From contig CANQSN010000016.1 in the NCBI GenBank assembly GCA_947626505.1, positions 1 through 37,083 of the forward strand: 37,083 bases of DNA, in the 5' to 3' direction. Source of the DNA: an uncultured Lachnospiraceae bacterium. Lineage in GTDB: Bacteria; Bacillota; Clostridia; Lachnospirales; Lachnospiraceae. Both the position numbers and the translations under genes were made by a program. The notes beneath the pieces are model-generated. The model saw only the letters and a program-made list of their open reading frames with translations. It was not told the origin of the DNA and ran no database searches. How positions within the stretch are numbered: the first letter of the stretch is position 1; the number at the start of each line of letters is the position of its first letter. Positions 15,702 through 25,743 of the stretch are shown piece by piece.

Positions 15702-15717
15702 TGTTTCACGTGAAACA
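15702..15717. promoter_or_regulatory. parS: parS site 1
   Basis: TGTTTCACGTGAAACA, the perfect 16-bp consensus ParB-binding palindrome, extended to AATGTTTC...GAAACATT. It lies about 80 bp upstream of parA. Confidence 0.96.
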
Positions 15718-15766
15718 TTATAATAAATTGTTAAATTATGACGTTTATAATTTAAAATTCTGTCAT

Positions 15767-15812
15767 AAAGCAATAAGGGAATGTTTCACGTGAAACATTC
15801 CCTTATTGCTTT
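15767..15812. repeat. 46-bp perfect palindrome (hairpin) containing parS site 2
   Basis: Each arm is 23 nt, starting AAAGCAATAAGGGA and ending in the parS half-site, with no central spacer. A T-run (15811-15815) follows on the plus strand and TTT on the minus strand. It lies between argS and parA and resembles a transcription terminator with parS in its upper stem. Confidence 0.8.
15782..15797. promoter_or_regulatory. parS: parS site 2
   Basis: A second perfect TGTTTCACGTGAAACA, 80 bp from the first, at the exact centre of the 46-bp palindrome. Confidence 0.96.
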
Positions 15813-15843
15813 TTATTATTAAATACTTAATTTATATCATATT

Positions 15844-17532
15844 TTACATTTGTTCAGGGCAATCAATTCCAAGCAAAGATAATGCTTCCTTTATAACATA
15901 TTTTGTAATTACCACCACTTTTAATCTTGCCATTTTTAAATTAAGGTCGTCGACATTTATCTTATTTTCATGATAAAAACGATTAAACAATTGTGCAATA
16001 AGAACTGCATAACGTGTAATCATAAATGGTTCCATTTTTTCTGAAGCTTCCTTAATTACTTCACCAAATCTGCTAATTTCCTTTAAAAGATTCATTGAAT
16101 ATTCATCTTGTAACAAAGAATACTCAATTTCTTTTGGAATTTCATCTACTCCTGATTTACGAAGAACACTGGCGCATCTTGCATAAGTATACTGCACATA
16201 TGGTCCTGTTTCACCATCAAAATTTAATATTTTATCCCAGTTAAATGCAACGTCTTTAATTCTCTGATTAAACAAATCATTAAAAATAATTGCTCCTACG
16301 CCCACGATTTTAGCTACGCTATCCTTATTCTTTAATTCAGGATTTCTTTCATTTATAATTGTCTTAACTTTATCTATAGATTGATTTAAAATATCCTCTG
16401 CAAATATAATATTGCCTGAACGTGTTGCAAGCTTTTCTCCGCCAAGACTTACTAATCCATAAGGAACATGTATAAGATTTTTTGCGTAATCGTTTCCCAT
16501 CAACTCAATTACTTTAAAAACCTGCGCAAAATGCAGCTTCTGTTCCTGACCGGTAACATAAATACATTTATCAAAATTATAAGTTTCTTTACGGTACAAA
16601 ATAGCCGCCAAATCTCTTGTAGCATAAATAGAGCTTCCATCCTTTTTCATAACCAGACAAGGCGCCATATCATACTCGTCTAAAGGAACAATCTGCGCTC
16701 CCTCACTCTCAACTAATAGTTTCTTTTCTTTTAAAATATCTACCACGTTTTGCGTTTTATCACGATAAAAAGACTCTCCATTATAAGAATCAAAACTCAT
16801 TCCTAAAAGATCATATATTCTCATATATTCTTTTAAACTAATATCTTTAAACCACTGCCAAATTTCAAGAGCTTCTTCATTGCCTTGTTCCATTTTAGAA
16901 AACCATTCTCTTGCCTGATCATTTAAAGAATCGTCCTTTTTTGCTTCCTCATGGAATTTTACATAAATATTCATAAGCTCTAAAACACCGTTTTTTTCAA
17001 TTGCTTCTTTATCTCCCCAATTTTTATATGCAACAATCAATTTACCAAACTGTGTTCCCCAATCACCCAAATGATTAATTCTAACCACCTTATAACCAAG
17101 CTTGGTAAATATTTTATATAAAGAATTACCAATAATTGTTGTACGAAGATGTCCAACATGAAAATTTTTTGCTACATTTGGAGAAGAATAATCAATACAA
17201 ATAGTTTTTTCTTCACCCTCCTTTGAATAACCGTAATTAGAACAGGAGGCTGTTTCAATAATTTGCTTAATATATTCTACTTTATTTAAATAAAAATTAA
17301 TATAAGCGCCCTCTACCTTTATTTCAGAAATAAAATTATTTTCACTAATAGAATCTGCAATTTCTGCAGCAATCATTTGCGGCGCCTTTTTCATAATTTT
17401 AGCTAATTGAAAACAAGGAAATGAAAAATCTCCCATTTCCGGTTTTGGCGGTATTTCAATTAATTCTTCTATTCTGCTCTTATCCACACATTCAATTTTT
17501 TCATCAAGTAATTCTACAATTTTATTTTTCAT
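15844..17532 (-). CDS. argS: Arginyl-tRNA synthetase
   Basis: This 562-residue class Ia synthetase charges tRNA-Arg and needs the tRNA for amino acid activation. The N-terminal Add1 domain (about 1-100) recognises the tRNA D-loop. The HIGH-type motif is NFHVGHLRTT near residue 118-127. The KMSKS loop region reads GEKLATRSGN, lacking a canonical KMSKS as is usual in many ArgS. The C-terminal helical anticodon-binding domain ends in LLGIDCPEQM. AAGGAG precedes the ATG. It lies 29 bp downstream of the degenerate histidine kinase gene and is probably the last gene of the mnmE operon. Confidence 0.96.
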   Translation of the reverse strand: MKNKIVELLDEKIECVDKSRIEELIEIPPKPEMGDFSFPCFQLAKIMKKAPQMIAAEIADSISENNFISEIKVEGAYINFYLNKVEYIKQIIETASCSNYGYSKEGEEKTICIDYSSPNVAKNFHVGHLRTTIIGNSLYKIFTKLGYKVVRINHLGDWGTQFGKLIVAYKNWGDKEAIEKNGVLELMNIYVKFHEEAKKDDSLNDQAREWFSKMEQGNEEALEIWQWFKDISLKEYMRIYDLLGMSFDSYNGESFYRDKTQNVVDILKEKKLLVESEGAQIVPLDEYDMAPCLVMKKDGSSIYATRDLAAILYRKETYNFDKCIYVTGQEQKLHFAQVFKVIELMGNDYAKNLIHVPYGLVSLGGEKLATRSGNIIFAEDILNQSIDKVKTIINERNPELKNKDSVAKIVGVGAIIFNDLFNQRIKDVAFNWDKILNFDGETGPYVQYTYARCASVLRKSGVDEIPKEIEYSLLQDEYSMNLLKEISRFGEVIKEASEKMEPFMITRYAVLIAQLFNRFYHENKINVDDLNLKMARLKVVVITKYVIKEALSLLGIDCPEQM

Positions 17533-17561
17533 AGCTGTTCTCCTTTTAACTAATAAATTAT

Positions 17562-18674
17562 CTATACTAAATAATTTTTAACCGGTACTTTTGAAGTTAC
17601 ATTGAAAGTACCGTCATTATTATTTTTAAAATTGACAGTACCGTTTAATAAAAATATTTTTTCATACATGGTTGCCACAACAGAATTAGGTGAATTTTTC
17701 ATCTCGTTATAAAAATTAATATATTTACCTATTATCTTACCGATTATTATTAGATATCCATCTACATATGAATATCTAAGATAAATAAGAGCCGGACTGC
17801 ATTTTAATATAAATGAATTAACCATTCCTTTTATAAATGCCATAAGACAACGGTTTAAATCAATATTAATATTATTTATTACCTCCAAATTTGCAACTGT
17901 CATATGAAATTTTATTTCCGGATAAATTTTAACTATATCTCCAATATAATTATTTAAAGACTCGCAAAGAGAAAACTGTTTTTCAATATTATTATATTTT
18001 CCTATTAATCTGGAAGTCTTATCTATAATAGTATTCATTTGCTGATAAACTTTATCAAGCTCCTGTCTTCCTCTAACAGGATCTGACTGCATAAAATCAA
18101 GTACCATCTTCATATGATTTGCAGCTTCTTTTGATGGAGTTAAAATCTGTGACTCCAACTTACTTACAATAGGAGAAAATTTATTTTTTTCCAAAGAAAT
18201 CAATCTCTTCTTTTGAACAATTTCTTTTAATTGTTCAATATACATACTGTTTGTGTAAGAATTTACCTGATTATTAATACTTTTCTTAATTGATTGCAAA
18301 TAAGACAATATATCAATATTTTTGTCTATCTTATCCATTATTACAGTACATTCAAAATCTTTTCTTTCCACCTTTAATTCAAAAACTTCCTGCTGTTGTT
18401 TTAAATATTTTATTTCTTCCTTTTTACCATCGCTCTCCATATAATTATCCGAATTTTTTGCAAATGGAGAAAAACCTGAATTTATATCACTATTATTAAT
18501 AGAAATAGCATTCTTAATCTTCTGTTGATCTTCTATCTTTAAATCAATTTCTTTTTTCTCTATTTTTAGATTAGACAATTCTGTTCTGGTCTTGTCTAAT
18601 TCAATACGGAGAGTATCAATTTCTTCATTATATTCCATAATCAAATCGTCAATTTCAGAAAGATTCAGATTCAT
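17562..18674 (-). CDS. DegS-like sensor histidine kinase homologue, apparently catalytically dead
   Basis: This 370-residue protein has no membrane segment. Residues 1-165 are mostly coiled coil (long E/K/I/L heptads). Residues 193-224 (FMQSDPVRGRQELDKV and onward) resemble the dimerisation helix of DegS-type (HisKA_3) kinases. Residues 338-364 (KIFLLNGTVNF, NDGTFNVTSKVPV) resemble the last strands of the HATPase_c domain. What is missing is striking: no R-x-x-H-D/E phospho-acceptor motif near 165-185, the N-box position reads NSFILKCS (285-292) instead of an NAxKHS-type motif, and no DxGxG box lies between 305 and 340. The reading frame is intact, so it is not an obvious pseudogene. I prefer the ATG at 18674 (AAAGGAA upstream) over a GTG at 18701. 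It sits between rsmG and argS. The relationship is inferred by eye. Confidence 0.6.
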   Translation of the reverse strand: MNLNLSEIDDLIMEYNEEIDTLRIELDKTRTELSNLKIEKKEIDLKIEDQQKIKNAISINNSDINSGFSPFAKNSDNYMESDGKKEEIKYLKQQQEVFELKVERKDFECTVIMDKIDKNIDILSYLQSIKKSINNQVNSYTNSMYIEQLKEIVQKKRLISLEKNKFSPIVSKLESQILTPSKEAANHMKMVLDFMQSDPVRGRQELDKVYQQMNTIIDKTSRLIGKYNNIEKQFSLCESLNNYIGDIVKIYPEIKFHMTVANLEVINNINIDLNRCLMAFIKGMVNSFILKCSPALIYLRYSYVDGYLIIIGKIIGKYINFYNEMKNSPNSVVATMYEKIFLLNGTVNFKNNNDGTFNVTSKVPVKNYLV

Positions 18675-18706
18675 AGTAATATTTCCTTTCCCTGCATCCA
18701 CAAAAT

Positions 18707-19411
18707 TTACAATGGATTTTTCGATGGAATACCCGATTTTCTAGGATATTGTCTTGCAGTATTTTTTACCTTTTTAATAAATATAAATGAACGCTCTATA
18801 TCTGTATCAGGTAAATAAAATTTTTCTGTTTTTTCATATTTACCGCCGCACAAAAATATAGAATTTTTACTTTTGTTAAGTTCTTCCTCCATATTACCAG
18901 ATTTATATGAAATAAAACAACCATTAATATTAACAAAAGGAATACAATATTCAGATAAAGTTGAAAGATTAGAGACAGCCCTTGACAAAGCATAATCATA
19001 TTTTTCCCTGTAATCTTTATTATGCGCAAAATCCTCTGCTCTTCCATGAATTGTTTTAACATCTAAAAGCTCGCATTTTTCTATAACTTCATCAAGAAAA
19101 TTAATTCTTTTTTTTAACGAATCCAACAAAGTTAAATGTATATCAGGCTTTAATATTTTAAGTGGGATTCCCGGAAATCCCGCTCCCGTTCCAATATCAA
19201 TTATATTTTTCTTTTCAATCTGAATATAATTAACTAATGCAATACTATCAAGAAAATGTTTTATAATTACTTCATTTTTTTCAGTAATTGCAGTAAGGTT
19301 CATTACTTTATTCTTTTCAATCAAATACTTATAAAATATCTCAAACTTTCCAAGTTGTTTATCATCAATTTCAATATTAAATTGCTTTGCACATTTTCTC
19401 AAATATTCCAT
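18707..19411 (-). CDS. rsmG: 16S rRNA (guanine527-N7)-methyltransferase RsmG
   Basis: This 234-residue SAM-dependent enzyme methylates G527 of 16S rRNA; its loss gives low-level streptomycin resistance in other bacteria. The SAM-binding motif DIGTGAGFPGIPLKI is near residue 72. The N-terminal MNLTAITEKNEVIIKHFLDS is typical, as is the SRAVSNLSTLSEY segment. The C-terminus PRKSGIPSKNPL matches the conserved PRKxGxPxKxPL ending. GGAGA precedes the ATG. It follows mnmG by 22 bp in the standard mnmE-mnmG-rsmG order. Confidence 0.97.
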   Translation of the reverse strand: MEYLRKCAKQFNIEIDDKQLGKFEIFYKYLIEKNKVMNLTAITEKNEVIIKHFLDSIALVNYIQIEKKNIIDIGTGAGFPGIPLKILKPDIHLTLLDSLKKRINFLDEVIEKCELLDVKTIHGRAEDFAHNKDYREKYDYALSRAVSNLSTLSEYCIPFVNINGCFISYKSGNMEEELNKSKNSIFLCGGKYEKTEKFYLPDTDIERSFIFIKKVKNTARQYPRKSGIPSKNPL

Positions 19412-19433
19412 AAAATCTCCATTAATATTTATA

Positions 19434-21317
19434 TTATTTTTGATTTATATAAATCATTAAAACAGAAATATCCGCCGGACTAACTCCCTGAATTCTTTTA
19501 GCCATTCCAATTGTTTCCGGTCTTATTGAAGACAGCTTCTGCATAGCTTCAATTCTCAGGCTTTTTACATCATTATAATCTATATCAGCAGGAATCTTAC
19601 GGTTTTCCATTTTTTCAAATTGATGAATCTGTCTTTTCTGTCTTTCAATATAGCCTTCATACTTAATATCAATATTAACCTGCTCTATTACTTCTTTTGG
19701 CAAAACAGGTCTATTTACATCTAATTCTTCAATCGAATAATAATCAAATTCAGGTCTTCTTATAATTTCAGCTAATGAAGCGGCAGTTTTTAATTTGGTA
19801 CTATTATGAGCTTCCAAAAAATTCTGAACCCTTTTATTGGCGCCAACCTTTTCTTCATGAAGACGCTTAATTTCTTTTTCTATCATTTTTTCTTTTTCAC
19901 ATAAATGATTATATCTATCTTCACTGATTAAACCAATCTCATATCCTTTTTTTGTAAGACGCAAATCCGCATTATCCTGCCTTAAAAGCAAACGGTATTC
20001 AGCTCTTGAAGTCATCATTCTGTATGGTTCTTCTGTTTCCTTTGTAACTAAATCATCAATTAAAACTCCAATATATGCTTCAGAACGACTTAATACAAAT
20101 GGTTCTTCACCTTTACAAAATCTGGCTGCATTAATGCCGGCTATAATTCCCTGAGCTCCTGCTTCCTCATAACCGGAGCTTCCATTAAATTGGCCGCCGC
20201 TAAATAAACCTTTAATGTCTTTAAATTCCAAAGAAGACTTTAACTGTGTTCCTGAAATACAATCATATTCAATAGCATAAGCGTTTCTTACTATTTTTAC
20301 ATTTTCTAAACCGGGTACAGTACGATACATAGCATACTGAACATCCTCCGGCAAAGAAGAACTCATACTGCCGACATACATCTCGTTAGTATCTTCTCCC
20401 TCCGGCTCAATAAACACATGATGTTTTTCCTTATCTGCAAATGTCATAACCTTACTTTCAATACTGGGACAATACCTTGGCCCCGTACTTTCAATATTTC
20501 CATTATAAAGCGGAGAACGATTAATATTATTACGAATAATTTTATGAGTTTCTTCGTTTGTATAGGTAAGCCAGCAGGAAATTTGTTTTCTTTTTATATC
20601 TTCTTCACTATTTTCAAAGGAAAATGGCACCACTGTTTCATCTCCCGGCTGTTCCTGCATTTTACTATAATCAACAGTTCTTCCATCAATCCTTGCAGGC
20701 GTTCCTGTTTTAAAACGATTCATTTTTATACCATGAGCAATCAAAGAATCTGTCAAATAATCAGCAGCCTTTAGTCCGTTAGGTCCTGTATTTTCACTTA
20801 CATCTCCATAAACGCATCTGGCATTTAAATAAGTACCGGTACATAAAATAACTGCCTTTGCATAATAAACAGCGCCTGAAATTGTTTTAACTCCTTTTAT
20901 TTCTACAGTATTTTCTTTTTTATCAGTCAAAATTTCAACAATTTCACCCTGCCTTAAAGTAAGATTGTCAGTGTTTTGAAGAACTTTTCTCATCTCTATG
21001 CTATACTTTTCTTTATCTGCCTGAGCTCTAAGACTATGAACTGCCGGTCCCTTAGATTGATTCAACATCTTTGACTGAAGATAGGTTTTGTCAATATTTT
21101 TACCCATTTCACCGCCAAGAGCGTCAATCTCTCTAACTAAATGCCCCTTAGAACTTCCTCCTATATGAGGATTACAAGGCATAAATGCAATACTATTCAT
21201 ACTAATTGTAAACATTATAGTATTCATTCCAAGCCTTGCAGACGCCAGAGCTGCTTCACAACCGGCATGACCTGCGCCTACCACTATAACATCATAATTT
21301 TCTTCTATATATGCCAT
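19434..21317 (-). CDS. mnmG: tRNA uridine-5-carboxymethylaminomethyl modification enzyme MnmG (GidA)
   Basis: This 627-residue FAD enzyme works with MnmE to modify the wobble uridine (cmnm5U34) of several tRNAs. The FAD-binding motif is [15 protein letters not shown] near residue 12, followed by [15 protein letters not shown] with the catalytic cysteine. The second signature, [18 protein letters not shown], is present, and the C-terminal helical domain contains SPADISVL. I start at the ATG at 21317 (GGAGA upstream, FAD motif in normal position), not the TTG at 21350. It lies 17 bp downstream of mnmE. Confidence 0.97.
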   Translation of the reverse strand: MAYIEENYDVIVVGAGHAGCEAALASARLGMNTIMFTISMNSIAFMPCNPHIGGSSKGHLVREIDALGGEMGKNIDKTYLQSKMLNQSKGPAVHSLRAQADKEKYSIEMRKVLQNTDNLTLRQGEIVEILTDKKENTVEIKGVKTISGAVYYAKAVILCTGTYLNARCVYGDVSENTGPNGLKAADYLTDSLIAHGIKMNRFKTGTPARIDGRTVDYSKMQEQPGDETVVPFSFENSEEDIKRKQISCWLTYTNEETHKIIRNNINRSPLYNGNIESTGPRYCPSIESKVMTFADKEKHHVFIEPEGEDTNEMYVGSMSSSLPEDVQYAMYRTVPGLENVKIVRNAYAIEYDCISGTQLKSSLEFKDIKGLFSGGQFNGSSGYEEAGAQGIIAGINAARFCKGEEPFVLSRSEAYIGVLIDDLVTKETEEPYRMMTSRAEYRLLLRQDNADLRLTKKGYEIGLISEDRYNHLCEKEKMIEKEIKRLHEEKVGANKRVQNFLEAHNSTKLKTAASLAEIIRRPEFDYYSIEELDVNRPVLPKEVIEQVNIDIKYEGYIERQKRQIHQFEKMENRKIPADIDYNDVKSLRIEAMQKLSSIRPETIGMAKRIQGVSPADISVLMIYINQK

Positions 21318-21334
21318 TTTATATCTCCAAAAAA

Positions 21335-22723
21335 CTATTTTCCCGTACAAAATTCTTCAAAAATCTTATTAACTAAATCATCCTGCATAGATTCGCCAAT
21401 GATAAGACCTAACTGCTCATAAGCTTCCATCAAATCAATGGTAAAAAAATCCTCCGGCATACAATTGTCTATACTATCATTAACTTGACATAAACTTTTA
21501 TATGCATTCTCTAAACAAATTTTTTGCCTTTGATTAGTAATTACCGGATTATCCTTTATTGACAATTCACCACTGTAAAACATATCTTTTATTACATGAC
21601 CAATCTCAGATAATTCCATATTCTCTAATAATGAAATACATAAAACAGGAGCAAATAATAAATTATTTATATCTTCGACAGTTACAACCTGTTTTAAATC
21701 CTGTTTATTAAGTAAAACAATAACTTTTTTATTCTTAATTAAATCTATAATATCATAATCTTCTTTAGATAGATTTATGGAAGCATCTATAACATATAAA
21801 ATTAAGTCTGCATCTTCAATGCTTTTTTTTGCCCTGTCAACCCCTATTCTTTCCACTACATCTTCTGTATCACGAATTCCTGCAGTATCAATTATATTAA
21901 GGGGAATTCCTTCAACCAATGCTCTCTCTTCCAATATATCTCTGGTAGTTCCGGGAATATTAGTCACAATTGCCCTTTCTTCCTTCAACAATGAATTTAA
22001 TAAAGAAGATTTACCGGCATTTGGCTTTCCAACAATAACAGTATTTACTCCATATTTAATTATTCTTCCTTCTTCCGAATGATCAAGCATATACTTTATA
22101 TCAGACAATAAATCTTTAACTATAATCTTTAATTTTTCACTAAAACCATCTAAGCTCACATGCTCAGGATCATCTAAAGCATATTCTATATAAGCATTTT
22201 CGTGAATAATTATATTTCTCATTCTTACTATTTCATTTTTAAGGCTTCCTTTAAGCTGGTCAACTGATATTCTAAGAGCGTCTTCATGGTCGGCTTTTAT
22301 AACATCCATAACAGCTTCTGCCTGAGTTAAATCGATTCTCCCATTTAAAAAAGCGCGTTTTGTATATTCTCCCGGTTCTGCTAACCTTGCGCCGGAATTT
22401 AATACTAATTTTAAAATCTTATTACATACAAAAATACCGCCATGAGAATCAATTTCAACAATATCTTCTCCCGTATAAGAATGAGGACCTTTCATATAAA
22501 TAATAATACATTCATCTATTATATTATCAGACTCAGCTTCCACTATATGGCCAAAATGAGCAGTATAGCTTTTTATATTATTTACATTAAAATTATTATT
22601 ATATGGTACAAATATCTTTTCTAAAATATCAAGTACCCTATTTCCGCTAATACGGATTATTCCAATACCTGAATCTGTTAAACCGCTGGCAATAGCAGCA
22701 ATTGTATCTGTTTCATAATTCAT
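21335..22723 (-). CDS. mnmE: tRNA modification GTPase MnmE (TrmE)
   Basis: This 462-residue K+-dependent GTPase is the partner of MnmG. The N-terminal formyl-THF-binding domain includes [10 protein letters not shown] and the [20 protein letters not shown] segment. The G domain inserted in the helical domain has G1 [12 protein letters not shown] (near 229), G2/G3 IPGTTRD and [10 protein letters not shown], and G4 NKQD. The C-terminal FCTGK carries the conserved cysteine of the FCxGK motif. AAAGGTG precedes the ATG. It is the first gene of its operon, with its own promoter after the jag terminator. Confidence 0.97.
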   Translation of the reverse strand: MNYETDTIAAIASGLTDSGIGIIRISGNRVLDILEKIFVPYNNNFNVNNIKSYTAHFGHIVEAESDNIIDECIIIYMKGPHSYTGEDIVEIDSHGGIFVCNKILKLVLNSGARLAEPGEYTKRAFLNGRIDLTQAEAVMDVIKADHEDALRISVDQLKGSLKNEIVRMRNIIIHENAYIEYALDDPEHVSLDGFSEKLKIIVKDLLSDIKYMLDHSEEGRIIKYGVNTVIVGKPNAGKSSLLNSLLKEERAIVTNIPGTTRDILEERALVEGIPLNIIDTAGIRDTEDVVERIGVDRAKKSIEDADLILYVIDASINLSKEDYDIIDLIKNKKVIVLLNKQDLKQVVTVEDINNLLFAPVLCISLLENMELSEIGHVIKDMFYSGELSIKDNPVITNQRQKICLENAYKSLCQVNDSIDNCMPEDFFTIDLMEAYEQLGLIIGESMQDDLVNKIFEEFCTGK

Positions 22724-22736
22724 AAACTCACCTTTT

Positions 22737-22765
22737 ATTTTACTAAATTAAATATATCCTGTAAA
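22737..22765 (-). promoter_or_regulatory. Promoter of the mnmE operon
   Basis: On the minus strand: TTTACA (22760-22765), 17-bp spacer, TAAAAT (22737-22742), directly before the mnmE ribosome binding site. Confidence 0.5.
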
Positions 22766-22804
22766 GTTATTAGTTACTATCAATGATAAATTTAACTTCA
22801 TACA

Positions 22805-22846
22805 TAAAAAAGGAAACTGTACATACTATACATATAACAGCTTCCT
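22805..22846 (-). terminator. Terminator after jag
   Basis: On the minus strand: AGGAAGCTGT pairs with ACAGTTTCCT (22837-22846 with 22811-22820), followed by TTTTTT. It separates the rpmH-jag genes from mnmE. Confidence 0.8.
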
Positions 22847-22880
22847 TTCACTAAACTATCTTAAATATTAAAATACATTA

Positions 22881-23768
22881 CTATCTTTTTAAAACTACCA
22901 CTACCTTACGATAAGGCTCCTCACCTTCAGACTTGGTAGTTACATAACGGTCGTTTTGTAAGGCAGAATGAATAATTCTTCTCTCATAAGGATTCATTGG
23001 CTCTAAATAAACCGGACGTCTTGTCTTTTTTACCTTAAATGCAATATTTCTTGCCAAATGCTCCAAAGTCTGTTTTCTTCTTGCACGATAATTTTCTGTA
23101 TCTATCTTAACACGAAGATATACATCACTCATCTTATTTACATAAAGACTTGTCAAATACTGTAAAGAATCTAAAGTATTACCTCTCTTACCAATCAAAA
23201 CGCCCATTTCTTCTCCAGACAAATCAATATTAATATCATTCTTCTCTTTGTCAAACTCAATGTCAACCTTAGTTTCAATTTTCATGGCAGAAAATAAATC
23301 GTTTAAAAACTTTTCTGTATTCTTAATGATTTCATCAATATTTTCAGGAGTTACAATAACCCTTTCTTTTCTTTCTTCAACATAAGTATTATCTTTAACT
23401 TCTTCTGGTTTATCATTTTTATAATCTGTCTTTTCTTTATAAACTTTTGTCTGACTTTTTTCAGGTTTTTTATTTATAGAAACTTTTCCGCTATAAGTAT
23501 CTACTTTTACCTGTTCTTCCTTTACTTCTACTTTAAATTTGGACTTTTCTTCTTTTTGAGAATCCAAAGAGTCTTCTTTTTGTTCTTCTTCTCCTTCAAG
23601 CCTTACTCTGGCTTCAATAATTGCAGGCTTCTTTCCTATTCCTAAAAATCCACTGGAACCTTCATCAATCACATTATAAACCAATTCCGTACTTGGAACT
23701 CCAAGATTCAAACTTGCCTCTGTAATAGCGTCATCAACAGTTGCTGCTTTAAACTGTGTATATTCCAT
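22881..23768 (-). CDS. jag: RNA-binding protein Jag/KhpB (SpoIIIJ-associated)
   Basis: This 295-residue protein is an RNA-binding regulator linked to cell elongation and, in spore formers, to the YidC homologue SpoIIIJ. It has the three expected parts: the N-terminal Jag_N domain (about 1-55, ending GFLGIGKKPAIIEARV), a long charged linker rich in K/E/V (about 60-145), a KH domain with LIGKRGNTLDSLQYL, and a C-terminal R3H domain with the RRIIHSALQ segment. GAAGGAG precedes the ATG. It follows yidC by 22 bp, its standard position. Confidence 0.95.
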   Translation of the reverse strand: MEYTQFKAATVDDAITEASLNLGVPSTELVYNVIDEGSSGFLGIGKKPAIIEARVRLEGEEEQKEDSLDSQKEEKSKFKVEVKEEQVKVDTYSGKVSINKKPEKSQTKVYKEKTDYKNDKPEEVKDNTYVEERKERVIVTPENIDEIIKNTEKFLNDLFSAMKIETKVDIEFDKEKNDINIDLSGEEMGVLIGKRGNTLDSLQYLTSLYVNKMSDVYLRVKIDTENYRARRKQTLEHLARNIAFKVKKTRRPVYLEPMNPYERRIIHSALQNDRYVTTKSEGEEPYRKVVVVLKR

Positions 23769-23790
23769 ACTCCTTCATCTCCTATCATAA

Positions 23791-25071
23791 TTATTTATCA
23801 TTCAACATATTTGCAATAGATGAAATACTCCTATCCTTTGAACCTGAGGAAGTTTTCTTATTAGATTTATCTAAAGAATTACTATCTATATTATCCTCAT
23901 TTTTTTGTAAATTTTCAACCTTTTTTACAACAATATTTTTTGTATTCATTTTTGCTGCATTTGTAATTGTCTTATTTTTATTAACATAAGCTCCATTCGG
24001 TACATTTGGCGTAGTACCGGATTGGTCGGCCGCATTCATGCTTGCATTCATCATTTTATCATAAAATGTCTGCTTATTACTATTTTTAGCCTTTTCAACC
24101 TGTTTTTCAATAACCTTTTCCATATCAACACGATCAAAATGCCAATTCAATGCAACCTGCTGTATAATTGTAAAAAATGCAGTTGCCGCCCAATATAAAC
24201 CAATACCGCATGGTAAACTATAATAAATAATTAAACTCATAATCGGCGTAGTATTCATCATTACCTTCATATATGTTCCCATAGCGGCGCTGCCATCAGG
24301 CATCTCAGGTTGTCTGATTGTCTTAGTCTGCAGCCATTGAAAAAGCGCAGCCATTATAGGAATTAATATATAAACGGATATAATACCATGAGCATTAGGA
24401 TATTCTGAAATATTTATACCTAATACAAAATTATTTAAATTTCTAATACTCTCTGAATATTGATCTATATTATTAACAACATCAGGAAATGCTGAAAATA
24501 TTTCTTTTGCAGTCTCCCAAGATTCTTCTTTAAATCTTCCAAGCAAAGATATTACATCTGAAGTACTTCCATAATCCTTAAAATAATTACTTGCTCTAAG
24601 CTCATTTGCCATATCCTGCATTTTACCTACAACATCGGCTCCTGCATCTACCATAGGCTTTGCTATTTTCATATAAACATCCCCTATGGAAGGTATATAG
24701 TTAGGTATATTATATACAATTTTAATTATTCCAAACAAAATTGGAAACTGAATCAACATTGGAAGACATCCGCTTGTAGGCGAAGTTCCGTATTTTTTAT
24801 ATACCTCCTGTTGCTCCATCTGCATTTTCAACATTGTTTCCTGATCTGTCTTACCACGATATTTTTTTGAAATTTTATTTAATTCCGGTTGAATATATTG
24901 CGTAATCTTACTTTTCTTCTGCTGAATATAAGTAAGCGGAAACAAAATCAACCTCATTATCAATGAAAATATAATAATTGTAAAACCAAGATTTACAATA
25001 CCTAAATCGGATAAACCAATATATATCCAATTTATAATATGTCCTAATATTTTAGCAATAAAATCAATCAC
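23791..25071 (-). CDS. yidC: Membrane protein insertase YidC (Oxa1/SpoIIIJ type)
   Basis: This 426-residue integral membrane protein inserts and folds membrane proteins, alone or with SecYEG. It lacks the large periplasmic domain of Gram-negative YidC, as expected for the YidC1 type. The first core segment carries the conserved arginine in [11 protein letters not shown], followed by the cytoplasmic QQKKSK hairpin and later [12 protein letters not shown]. An extracellular insert of about 100 residues follows before the last membrane segments ([25 protein letters not shown]). The C-terminal 110 residues are polar and basic, which can aid ribosome contact. The start is GTG at 25071, overlapping the yidD stop, with AAGGAGG 10 bp upstream. 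Confidence 0.95.
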   Translation of the reverse strand: MIDFIAKILGHIINWIYIGLSDLGIVNLGFTIIIFSLIMRLILFPLTYIQQKKSKITQYIQPELNKISKKYRGKTDQETMLKMQMEQQEVYKKYGTSPTSGCLPMLIQFPILFGIIKIVYNIPNYIPSIGDVYMKIAKPMVDAGADVVGKMQDMANELRASNYFKDYGSTSDVISLLGRFKEESWETAKEIFSAFPDVVNNIDQYSESIRNLNNFVLGINISEYPNAHGIISVYILIPIMAALFQWLQTKTIRQPEMPDGSAAMGTYMKVMMNTTPIMSLIIYYSLPCGIGLYWAATAFFTIIQQVALNWHFDRVDMEKVIEKQVEKAKNSNKQTFYDKMMNASMNAADQSGTTPNVPNGAYVNKNKTITNAAKMNTKNIVVKKVENLQKNEDNIDSNSLDKSNKKTSSGSKDRSISSIANMLNDK

Positions 25072-25303
25072 GATTCTTTTTCCTCCTTAAATCAGGAACC
25101 GGATCGTACCCACCCTTTGAAAAAGGGTTACATCTTAATATTCTCCATATTGAAAGCAAGCAACCGAGTACCAAACCGTTTTTTTCTAATGCTTCAATTG
25201 CATATTGCGAACAGGTTGGAATATACTTGCAGGTTGGATAACCTTTTAATATAGAAATATATTTTTGATAAAATCTGATACCATATAACAAAATATTCTT
25301 CAT
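25064..25303 (-). CDS. yidD: Membrane protein insertion efficiency factor YidD
   Basis: A 79-residue inner-membrane-associated protein that supports YidC-dependent insertion. The family motifs are YQKYIS, the cysteine-containing [15 protein letters not shown], and [17 protein letters not shown]. The ATG at 25303 is preferred over the adjacent GTG at 25306; no strong ribosome binding site is visible, which suggests coupling to rnpA translation (stop 15 bp upstream). It overlaps the start of yidC by 8 bp. Confidence 0.95.
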   Translation of the reverse strand: MKNILLYGIRFYQKYISILKGYPTCKYIPTCSQYAIEALEKNGLVLGCLLSIWRILRCNPFSKGGYDPVPDLRRKKNRD

Positions 25304-25318
25304 CACTATTCAATATTT

Positions 25319-25711
25319 TTAATTTTCATCTTCCTTTATTAAATGATGCAGCGAAAGCAAATGCATAAAGGCTTTTTCAATATCCTGACACTTTAATCCT
25401 ACTACTAATGGTCTTGCCACCACCACGATATCATATCCATTTTTAATCTTATCCTTATTTAAACGAAAACTTTCTCTGACAAGCCTGCAAAAACGATGTC
25501 TTACAACACTATTTCCAACCGATTTATTAACGGATATTCCTAATCTGATTGCATTTTTATCATTTTTATTAATATATATAATTAATAATTTATTTATCTT
25601 TGAACAATGATTCTTATAAACCTCAGCAAATTCAACATTTTTAAGTGTTAATATTTTTCCCAATCTATCAAATCCATTTCTAAAAATAACATAAACGCAA
25701 TCAAAAATCAT
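25319..25711 (-). CDS. rnpA: Ribonuclease P protein component RnpA
   Basis: This is the protein subunit of RNase P, which trims 5' leaders of pre-tRNAs. Up to 130 residues are read. The core is present: EFAEVYKNH, LGISVNKSVGNSVVRHRFCRLVRESFRL. The RNR signature reads RHR here and the usual lysine after it is cysteine, a divergent version of the substrate-binding motif. The start is uncertain: the ATG at 25711 gives about 15 extra N-terminal residues and no clear ribosome binding site, while a TTG at 25663 lies nearer the family's usual start. It is downstream of rpmH with a hairpin terminator in between. Confidence 0.9.
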   Translation of the reverse strand: MIFDCVYVIFRNGFDRLGKILTLKNVEFAEVYKNHCSKINKLLIIYINKNDKNAIRLGISVNKSVGNSVVRHRFCRLVRESFRLNKDKIKNGYDIVVVARPLVVGLKCQDIEKAFMHLLSLHHLIKEDEN

Positions 25712-25743
25712 TTTATAAAGTATAATTTTCCACGATTTAAGAA

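Noticed and set aside
14841-15773. Longer parA reading starting at 15773
   Set aside because: The additional 50 residues span parS site 1 and the promoter region, and a strong ribosome binding site marks 15623.
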